In this document: positions 56,951-64,000 of the stretch, piece after piece
Layout: each line of letters opens with the position of its first letter
Position numbering within the stretch: position 1 is the first letter of the stretch
Assembly: GCF_013116825.1 (NCBI RefSeq)
Contig: NZ_JABFNS010000013.1
Coordinates: forward strand, 28,628-92,627
Reading direction: 5' to 3'
DNA length: 64,000 nucleotides
From: Myxococcus xanthus
Lineage (GTDB): Bacteria; Myxococcota; Myxococcia; Myxococcales; Myxococcaceae
Notes under the pieces: generated by a model
Databases searched by the model: none
Seen by the model: only the letters and a program-made list of their open reading frames with translations
Told to the model about the DNA's origin: nothing
Program-made: the position numbers and the translations under genes

Positions 56951-57703
56951 TCACCTGCGTCCCTTCGTGCGGGAGATGAGGGCGGCGTAGAAGCCACCGC
57001 CAAATCCGTTGTCGATGTTCACCGTGGCCACGTTGGAGGCGCACGAGTTCACCATGGCCAGCAGCGCGGACACGCCCTTGAAGTTGGCGCCGTAGCCCAC
57101 CGACGTGGGCACCGCGACCACGGGAATCCCCACCAGCCCGCCCAGCGCGCTGGCCAACGCGCCCTCCATGCCCGCCACCACCACGGCGGCATGGCACTCC
57201 TGGATTTCCTCGCGGCGCCGCAGCAGCCGGTGGATGCCGGCCACGCCCACGTCGTAGACGCGCCGCACCTCCGCGCCCATGGCCTCGGCCGTCGTGGCCG
57301 CCTCTTCCGCCACGGGAATGTCGCTGGTACCCGCCGTCACCACCGCTACGCGGCCCGCGCGCACCTTGCCCTGCTTGAGATGGAAGATGCGCGCCACCGG
57401 GTGGTACTCGCCCTTGGGGAAGCGCGCCACCAGCGCCTCCGCCTTGTCCGGCTGGAGCCGCGTCACCAGCACCGTCTGCTTGCGCTCCACCAACGCCCCG
57501 ACGATTCCCAGCAGCTGCTCCACCGTCTTGGGCTCACCCAGCACCACCTCCGGGAAGCCGAAGCGCAGGTTGCGGTGCGTGTCGAGCGTCGCGTACCCCA
57601 GCTCCGCGAAGGGCAGGTCCTTCAACTTGCCCACCGCATCGTCCACGGAGACGCGGCCGGACTTCACACTGCCCAGGAGCTGCTTCAGCGCCTTCTCATC
57701 CAT
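56951..57703 (-). CDS. larB: LarB, pyridinium-3,5-biscarboxylic acid mononucleotide synthase
   Basis: 250-residue protein related to AIR carboxylase (PurE). LarB carboxylates nicotinic acid adenine dinucleotide and hydrolyses it, the first step to the nickel-pincer cofactor of LarA-type racemases. The PurE-like nucleotide loop VAVVTAGTSDIPVAEEAATT and the C-terminal VAVPTSVGYGANFKGVSALL and SCASNVATVNIDNGFGGGF are visible. The N-terminal 90 residues form the LarB-specific domain (RNLRFGFPEVVLGE). It follows the CheC-like gene by 25 bases in the same direction. Confidence 0.94.
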   Translation of the reverse strand: MDEKALKQLLGSVKSGRVSVDDAVGKLKDLPFAELGYATLDTHRNLRFGFPEVVLGEPKTVEQLLGIVGALVERKQTVLVTRLQPDKAEALVARFPKGEYHPVARIFHLKQGKVRAGRVAVVTAGTSDIPVAEEAATTAEAMGAEVRRVYDVGVAGIHRLLRRREEIQECHAAVVVAGMEGALASALGGLVGIPVVAVPTSVGYGANFKGVSALLAMVNSCASNVATVNIDNGFGGGFYAALISRTKGRR

Positions 57704-57728
57704 GGGCGCCCGTCTAGCCCGAAACGGG

Positions 57729-58331
57729 CTACACGCCCAGCCGCGCCAGCAGGTCGCGGATGCTGTCCCGCGCCAGCACCAACAGCAGCTGCCCCCCCAC
57801 GGGGGGCGCCGCGGTCGCGAGGAAGCGGGCCTCCAGCACCACCACGCTGCTGGCGTCGCCCTCCACCTGTCCCACCACGTCGGACACCACGTCCCGCGCG
57901 CGGCCTCGCCGCACCGTGGGCACCGTGGGCACCAGCTTCCAGCCCGTCATCCGGCCCATGGCGGACAGGCAGGCGCTGGCGACGATGTTCGCCGTCTCCG
58001 CCATCACGCTGTCCCGTTCGGCCTGATGAATCACGGGCTGTCCCTCCAGGAGCAGCGCTTCCAGCGCGGCGCCGTCCTGCTGGGGCAGCACCAGCAACAG
58101 CGCACCCCGCAGCCCGCCCTGGATGCCCAGCCACCCCGACACCACCGGCGCGGCCCCACCCAGAAGCTCGGCGGCGTCGGAGGGGCCTGTCAGCAGCACG
58201 CGGGGAATGGAGAGGTCCACCTTGCGTCCTCCCATCAACCGGGAGAGCGCATTGGCCGCGTGGCCACAACCAATGTTGGCCACCTCGCGCAGTGCGTCGA
58301 GTTGCGCGTCGCTGTGCAGGGGCTGGCTCAC
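57729..58331 (-). CDS. difG: CheC-family phosphatase (DifG-like)
   Basis: 200-residue CheC-type protein. Two active-site helices with the E/D-x3-N pattern are visible: ALREVANIGCGHAANALSRL and MAETANIVASACLSAMGRM. Such phosphatases remove phosphate from CheY-P. M. xanthus DifG is a CheC homologue in the dif locus that negatively affects exopolysaccharide production with DifD. The GTG start overlaps the cheA stop (GTGA). The letter of the Dif name is from memory of the locus. Confidence 0.88.
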   Translation of the reverse strand: MSQPLHSDAQLDALREVANIGCGHAANALSRLMGGRKVDLSIPRVLLTGPSDAAELLGGAAPVVSGWLGIQGGLRGALLLVLPQQDGAALEALLLEGQPVIHQAERDSVMAETANIVASACLSAMGRMTGWKLVPTVPTVRRGRARDVVSDVVGQVEGDASSVVVLEARFLATAAPPVGGQLLLVLARDSIRDLLARLGV

Positions 58332-60829
58332 GCGGACAGTAACCTCGGCACGTCCAGGATGAACACCGGACGCCCACTTCCCAGAATGGTGACGCCGGAC
58401 AGACCGGGCAGCAAGTCCAGGGGCCGCGACAGCGGCTTGAGCACCACTTCCTCCTGTCCCAACAGGCGGTCCACCGCCAGGGCCACCCTGCCGGAATCCC
58501 CGTCCATCACCACGAAAGGCCGGGCTCCCAGTCTCTGGGGGGCAGGTACGCCCACCAGCGCATCCAACGAATGGACCGGCAGCAGCGAATTACCATGAGG
58601 CAGCAGGGCCGTCTCGCGGCTGCGGCTGAGTGACTCCCCGTCCGCCTCCGTCGCCCCCACCACCTTGGCGATGGGCAGGCCGAAGACCTCCTCGCCCACC
58701 TCCACCAACAGCAGGTGCACCACCGCGACCGTCAGTGGAAGTCGCAGGGTGAAGCGGGTGCCCCGGCCCCGCTCGCTGTCGATTTCGAGCGTGCCTCCGA
58801 CGTTCTCCACCACGCGCTTCACCGCGTCCATGCCCACACCGCGGCCGGAGATGTCGGTGATGTCCTTGGCGGTGGAGACGCCCGGAAGGCACGACAGCAT
58901 GAAGGCCTCGCGGTCCGTCAGGCGCGCCGCGGCCTCCGCCGAGAGCAGGCCTCGCGACACCGCGGCGCTCTTCAGCTTCGCGGGGTCCATGCCGCGGCCG
59001 TCGTCCTCCAACTCGATGATGACGCGGTCCCTGGCGCGCTTCACCGCCACCAGCACCCGGCCGCGTGGGCCCTTCTTCGCGGCGGCGCGATCCTCGGGCG
59101 CCTCCAAGCCGTGGTCGATGCAGTTGCGCAGCAAGTGGAGCAGCGGGTCCGACAGCTCCTCGAGGATGGCCCGGTCGAGTTCGATTTCCGCGCCGGTGAT
59201 GACCAGGTCGACCTCGCGCTCCTTGCGGCGGGCGATGTCTCGCGCCGCCCGGGGCAGCCGGTCGGTGATGAGGGACAGCGGCGTCATGCGCGCCGTCATC
59301 ACCTTGTCGTGCAGGTCCTTCACCAAGGTGTGCAGCCGGTAGACGCCCTCTTCCAGCGCGGGGCGCGTGTTCTCCGGCAGCACCTTGCCCACCTCACGCA
59401 GGCGGGCCGTGGCGAGCATCAGCTCACCCACGGTGTCGAGGAAATAGTCGAGGAGCTCCGTGCGCACGCGCACCGTGCGCGACGCCGTGTCCGCGGGCGC
59501 GCGGGCCCCGTCGGGGACAGGCACGAGGGTGGGCTGCACCACGGGCGCGGCCACCGCGGGCTTCACCGAGATGACCTCCACCTCGGCCACGTTCTTCAAC
59601 GCCGCGTGGATGCCCGCTTCGCCCGCCGGAGTCTCGAGCTCCAGTTGGATGTTGCCGTCTGGGATGCGGCCGGCCTTCAACTCCTCCAACGCGGGCCGGA
59701 GCTCCACCAGCGTGCCCAGGTTGGTGAGGCGCTTGTGGACGAGGAAGGCGCGCACACCGGGCACCTGACAGGTGGGCGCGATGCGCAGCCGCACCGCCCA
59801 GCGCTGGGCCAGCGTTTCCGGGAGCGGCGCGCTGGCCGCGGCCTTCAGGGAGTTGGCCAGGTCGGGCGTTGGAGCCGCGGTTCCTGCGTCGGCTCCGGGC
59901 GCGTCCGAGGCCCGGCGCGAGGACAGCGGCACCACCACGCCTCCGGTGGCTCCGTCCGGGGATGATGGGGCGCTGGTGCCGTGCGCTCCATTCGGCGCGC
60001 TGGAGGTGGCGGAGGTACCGGGCCCGCCGTTCATCAGAAGGTTGGGACTGGCCGAGCTGGTCCCCGCACCGTCAACACCGGTGCCGTTGGCCACGCCTGG
60101 GCTGGCACTGCCACCCGCGGCGCCCGAGCCTCCGACGACGCTGCTCCGGGTGCCGCTGCCCGCAGCTCCGCCACCGTGCGTTGAGGCAGGGCTGGCACCG
60201 GCGCCTGCAGGGCCCGAGCCGCCAGCTGCGCCCGCAGTGCCCGAGCCGCCAGCTGCGCCCGCAGTGCCCGAGCCGCCAGCTGCGCCCGCAGTGCCCGAGC
60301 CGCCAGCTCCGCCCCCCGTACCCGAGCCATCCGAGCCAGAGCCTGAGCCGCCGCCAGGGCCATCCGAGCCCGTGCCATCCGAGCCGCCGCCCTCCGGCTT
60401 CAGCGCCGTCACCTTCGCGACGCGCGTGGCGGCCGGGGCCTGGCCCGTCATGGTGGTGACGCGCTGGCCGAGCTGCGTCAGGAGCGCCGCGGAATCATCC
60501 GGCTGCTTGCCCTCCGCCACCGCGCGCACCTGCGCGAGCATGGTGTCGGCGGCGGTGAGCAGCAGGTCCACCAGGTCGCGGTCCAGGCGGCCGCGGTCCT
60601 GACGGACGGCGTCCACCAGGTCCTCTACGCGGTGCGCCACGATGGCGATGGGCTCGAAGCCCATGGACGACGCCATGCCCTTGACCGAGTGGGCATGGCG
60701 GAACATCGAATCCACCGCGCTGGACGAGCCCTCGCGCTCGAGCTCCACGAGGTCACGCCCGAGCGCCTCCAGGTGGTCGGTCGCCTCGGAGATGAAGAGC
60801 CCGAGGTAGCGGGACATGTCCATCGTCAT
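58328..60829 (-). CDS. difE: CheA-type histidine kinase (DifE-like) with Gly/Ala/Ser-rich linker
   Basis: 833-residue hybrid chemotaxis kinase. The P1 Hpt domain has the phospho-acceptor His47 in FRHAHSVKGMASSMGFE. A linker of about 200 residues rich in Gly, Ala, Ser and Pro follows, including a 9-residue tandem repeat. Residues about 345-430 fit the CheY/CheB-binding P2 domain. The P3 dimerisation helices, P4 ATPase (IDHGLEAPEDRA, GVGMDAVKRVVENVGG) and P5 CheW-like domain (PLTVAVVHLLLVEVGEEVFG) complete the standard set. DifE drives the pathway that controls fibril exopolysaccharide and S-motility in M. xanthus. It follows cheY by 53 bases. Confidence 0.95.
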   Translation of the reverse strand: MTMDMSRYLGLFISEATDHLEALGRDLVELEREGSSSAVDSMFRHAHSVKGMASSMGFEPIAIVAHRVEDLVDAVRQDRGRLDRDLVDLLLTAADTMLAQVRAVAEGKQPDDSAALLTQLGQRVTTMTGQAPAATRVAKVTALKPEGGGSDGTGSDGPGGGSGSGSDGSGTGGGAGGSGTAGAAGGSGTAGAAGGSGTAGAAGGSGPAGAGASPASTHGGGAAGSGTRSSVVGGSGAAGGSASPGVANGTGVDGAGTSSASPNLLMNGGPGTSATSSAPNGAHGTSAPSSPDGATGGVVVPLSSRRASDAPGADAGTAAPTPDLANSLKAAASAPLPETLAQRWAVRLRIAPTCQVPGVRAFLVHKRLTNLGTLVELRPALEELKAGRIPDGNIQLELETPAGEAGIHAALKNVAEVEVISVKPAVAAPVVQPTLVPVPDGARAPADTASRTVRVRTELLDYFLDTVGELMLATARLREVGKVLPENTRPALEEGVYRLHTLVKDLHDKVMTARMTPLSLITDRLPRAARDIARRKEREVDLVITGAEIELDRAILEELSDPLLHLLRNCIDHGLEAPEDRAAAKKGPRGRVLVAVKRARDRVIIELEDDGRGMDPAKLKSAAVSRGLLSAEAAARLTDREAFMLSCLPGVSTAKDITDISGRGVGMDAVKRVVENVGGTLEIDSERGRGTRFTLRLPLTVAVVHLLLVEVGEEVFGLPIAKVVGATEADGESLSRSRETALLPHGNSLLPVHSLDALVGVPAPQRLGARPFVVMDGDSGRVALAVDRLLGQEEVVLKPLSRPLDLLPGLSGVTILGSGRPVFILDVPRLLSA
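60213..60293 (-). repeat. Tandem 27-bp repeat (three perfect copies) inside the CheA linker
   Basis: Copies at 60213-60239, 60240-60266 and 60267-60293 are identical, with a partial, diverged fourth. Each encodes the nine residues GGSGTAGAA. It is a minisatellite within the difE-like coding region. Copy number changes would keep the frame (27 is a multiple of 3), so the linker can vary in length without disrupting the kinase. Confidence 0.9.
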
Positions 60830-60882
60830 GGACCCGGCCTCGTGTCAGGAAGGGTGGACAGCCCGCGCCAGGGCGCAGCCGC

Positions 60883-61251
60883 TCACGTCTCGCCCAGGAC
60901 CTTCTTCACCACGGCCAGCACGTCCTCGGCCCGGAACGGCTTGACGATGAAGTCCGAGGCGCCCGCCTCGATGGCCTCCATCACCAGGCTCTCCTGCCCG
61001 AGCGCGGAGCACATGATGACCACCGCGCTGCTGTCTGCCTTGATGATCTCTCGCGTGGCCTCGATGCCGCTCTTGAAGGGCATGACGATGTCCATCGTCG
61101 TGAGGTCGGGCTTGAGCTCCTTGTACTTCTCCACGGCCTCCAGGCCGTTGGCCGCCTCACCGACGACCTCGAACCCCCCAGACGCAAAGATGTCCTTGAT
61201 CATGTTGCGCATGAAGATGGCATCGTCGACGACCAGGACCCGCTTAGCCAT
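60883..61251 (-). CDS. difD: CheY-type response regulator (DifD-like)
   Basis: 122-residue single receiver domain. Phospho-acceptor Asp54 lies in DLTTMDIVMPFKSGIEA; acidic pair DD at 9-10, Ser in VIMCSALGQ and Lys in FIVKPFRAEDV complete the active site. No output domain. In M. xanthus, DifD acts as a phosphate sink that lowers exopolysaccharide output together with DifG. Located between cheW and cheA in the operon. Confidence 0.95.
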   Translation of the reverse strand: MAKRVLVVDDAIFMRNMIKDIFASGGFEVVGEAANGLEAVEKYKELKPDLTTMDIVMPFKSGIEATREIIKADSSAVVIMCSALGQESLVMEAIEAGASDFIVKPFRAEDVLAVVKKVLGET

Positions 61252-61321
61252 GTGAAGAACTCCGCCTCCGAATCACCTAGAGGAGCGCGGACACTAGCAT
61301 CCGCGCTTTCCAGGGGGCTAC

Positions 61322-61744
61322 TCACTTGGAATGGGTGAACAAGGCAACCACCGCGGCGTCCAACCCTTCTGGGTCCAGGACAGTCACTCCCAGGCCACCC
61401 AGCCTGGCGACGCCCCGGATGGCAGGCGTCATCTTTCCTGGCGCCGTGCTCACCCGCTCCACCGCTTCGATGCCATCTACGTCTGTTACCAACAGTCCCA
61501 GGTCTCTCCGCCCGCGGTCCAGTAGAACCACCCGTCCGGGCGGGGTAGGACCCTCGGGGAGACTCAGAAGCTGCCGCAGCTCTACCACTGTCACGACCCT
61601 GCCGCGCAGATTCATTACGCCTGTAATGGCCAGCGGCGCACGCGGCACACGGGTGAAGCGCTCGGGAGGCACGACGACCTCCCGCACCGCCGAGAGCGGC
61701 AACCCGTAACGCTCCTTCTCCACCCGGAAGATGACGTGCCGCAC
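61322..61744 (-). CDS. difC: CheW-like coupling protein (DifC-like)
   Basis: 140-residue CheW domain: VIFRVEKERYGLPLSAVREV, then GVMNLRGRVVTVVELRQLL and DLGLLVTDVDGIEAV match the two subdomains of the SH3-like fold. It should couple the MCP to the CheA kinase. The start follows the DifB-like gene by 43 bases and cheY follows by 70 bases. Weak ribosome-binding site. Confidence 0.93.
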   Translation of the reverse strand: MRHVIFRVEKERYGLPLSAVREVVVPPERFTRVPRAPLAITGVMNLRGRVVTVVELRQLLSLPEGPTPPGRVVLLDRGRRDLGLLVTDVDGIEAVERVSTAPGKMTPAIRGVARLGGLGVTVLDPEGLDAAVVALFTHSK

Positions 61745-61787
61745 AGGAGTAACGTTCTATCCACTCTGGAATGACCGGCCCGATTCG

Positions 61788-62482
<695 letters not shown>

Positions 62483-62486
<4 letters not shown>

Positions 62487-63928
62487 GGGCCCAGGCGGAA
62501 GCTGCGCACGACGCTCTGCAGCTCGACGGAGAGGTTGGTCAGCTCACTGGCCAGCGACGTCATGCGGGATACGGCGGCGGTCTGCTCCTGGATGACGGCC
62601 TGGATGGCCTCGGTGGAGGAGGCGTTGTTGCGCGCCACCAGCTTGATTTCCTCGATGGCCGTCACCATCTCCTCGCTGCCCTTGAGCTGCTCGCGGGCAC
62701 TCTCGGAGATGAGGTGCACCTTCTCGGAGCCCTTGCGGATGGTGTCGGTGATGGCGCCCATGGAGCGCACGATGTTGGTCAGGTCCTCACGGCCCTCGGC
62801 CAGCTCCGCGATGCCTTCCTTCATGGCGCTCACGACGGAGGTGGACTGCCCGGAGATGTCGCGCGCCAGCTTGGAGATCTGCTCGGCGGAGCGGCCCGCG
62901 CTCTCGGCCAGCTTGCGCACTTCATCGGCCACCACCGCGAAGCCGCGGCCGTACTCACCCGCGCGCGCCGCCTCGATGGTCGCGTTGAGCGCCAGCAGGT
63001 TCGTCTGCTGCGCCACCTGCGTAATCGCGTCGACGATCTTCGAGATTTCCTGCGTCTTCTCGCCGAAGGCGAACACCTGCTGGCTGGCGGACTCGATGCG
63101 GTTGAAGACCTTCTTCACCTTGTCGCCGGCCAGCCGCGCCGCCTTGGAGCCGTCCTCGGCCGCGCTGCTCGTCTCCGCCGTCGTCCGCGCCGCGTCCTCG
63201 GCGCTGGCCGTGGTGCGCTGGATGCTGCCGGCCATCTCGGTGATGACCTTGGACGCCTTCGACACCAGCTGCGACTGGGACTCGGCGCCGCCAGCAATCT
63301 TCTCCATCGACGAGCCCACCTCCTCGGTGGAGCCGTTGACGTTCTCCGCCGAGCGCTGGAGGTCGATGGCCGTGTCGGCCACGCTCTTGGCCGTCTCTTG
63401 AATCTTGCCCACCAGTTCGCGCAGGTTCTCCTGCATGCGGGTGATGGCGCCCGTCAGCTCGTCAATCTCGTCGCGCTTGCTGCCGCCCTCGGCGGCCACC
63501 GGCTTGGACAGGTCGCCCTGCGAGATTTCATATGCGGAGCGGCTGAGCACCTTCACGCGGGTGACGCGCGCGAGCCACGAAGGCAGCAGCGCGGCGGCGG
63601 CCCCGGTGATGATGATGGCGACGCCGATACGCACGGCGTCCTTGCCCCCCGCGCTGAGTGCGGGGAAGACGAAGCTGATGAGGCCGTCCGACGCGTACAT
63701 CCAGCCCGTCAGCGCCAGCCCCATCAAGACGTAGCCGTTGAGAATCTTCCGGTGAAGGGAGACCTCGCGGGTCGCGCGAGGTCCGTCCACGGCGCGCAGC
63801 AGTCGCTGCAGGGGCTCGCGGCGGGGAGTGTGTCCGGGGACTGTGTCGTCGCGGAGGGGACGGCGCACGGGTTGCTTTCGGGGGATGAGAAGCGTCTCGG
63901 GTTTAGCCTTGCTGCTCCGCAGGGTCAA
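62483..63928 (-). CDS. difA: Methyl-accepting chemotaxis protein (DifA-like)
   Basis: Transmembrane chemoreceptor of up to 481 residues. Two helices (about 66-88 and 98-115) are separated by only about ten residues, so there is no periplasmic sensor domain. The HAMP and methylation/signalling coiled coil follow, with the hairpin tip [20 protein letters not shown]. This unusual receptor matches M. xanthus DifA, which acts in the Pil-to-EPS signalling route. The start is uncertain: the longest frame begins with TTG, and an in-frame GTG lies near 63868. First gene of the visible dif operon; 72 bases of upstream DNA remain, with no recognisable promoter. Confidence 0.9.
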
Positions 63929-64000
63929 TCCATCGCCCGAGGTCGGAAGTGATCGAACCCCTCTGGCGGTGGGAGAACGCGGCCTGTCCTGTCCCGGCCC

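Noticed and set aside
60213..60293. Regular repeats considered as a CRISPR array
   Set aside because: Repeats are directly adjacent with no spacers, and they encode in-frame amino acids of the CheA linker.

Overview
The window looks like chromosomal DNA of a myxobacterium, most likely Myxococcus or a close relative such as Corallococcus. The evidence is the very high GC content, dense coding with four-base stop/start overlaps, two MYXO-CTERM tails (one in a pseudogene), MopE-type motifs, a Dif chemosensory operon and a grpE-dnaK pair without dnaJ. The order type III PKS, then grpE-dnaK, then dif matches my memory of the M. xanthus chromosome (sglK and dif loci lie close together); I could not check this by alignment.

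Layout. 0-3.8 kb: a leftward type III polyketide synthase operon (PKS, isoprenylcysteine-methyltransferase-like enzyme, acyl carrier protein, fatty acyl-AMP ligase, start of a FAD oxidoreductase). 4-5.4 kb: a decayed MYXO-CTERM gene and a perfect 24-bp inverted repeat. 5.4-8.5 kb: molybdate importer modABC with a divergent MarR gene. 8.6-21.5 kb: HtrA protease lipoprotein, DUF218 protein, secreted nuclease-like and MYXO-CTERM proteins, a TetR/DUF4336 pair with a visible operator, archaeal-type proS, thpR, a YiiX-like protein, a MopE-like lipoprotein and tam. 21.6-27.4 kb: a lipoprotein and the branched-chain amino acid importer livKHMGF. 27.5-29.8 kb: divergent PRC/DUF2382 stress-type genes. 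29.9-37.4 kb: Ser/Thr kinase, dnaK-grpE, a phasin-like protein with a basic tail, and a large secreted nuclease-like lipoprotein.

37.4-43 kb is an accessory island. It holds decayed IS66, IS4 and ISL3 transposase pieces and an IS3 element, surrounding a clearly AT-richer two-gene cassette: an ABC-type ATPase overlapping a DUF4435/TOPRIM-like gene. That architecture matches the PARIS (AriA/AriB) anti-phage system and is the most interesting feature of the window.

43.7-47 kb is an overlapping operon of an ECF-like sigma factor, a putative anti-sigma protein and a secreted caspase-like protein. It is followed by three tandem paralogous lipoproteins, a DUF6311 membrane protein and a cNMP-domain sensor kinase homologue lacking the phospho-acceptor histidine. 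55.8-57.7 kb encodes LarC and LarB (nickel-pincer cofactor synthesis). 57.7-63.9 kb is the dif operon (MCP, YjbR-like DifB, CheW, CheY, CheA, CheC), which in M. xanthus controls exopolysaccharide production and social motility. No rRNA, tRNA or CRISPR array was seen.
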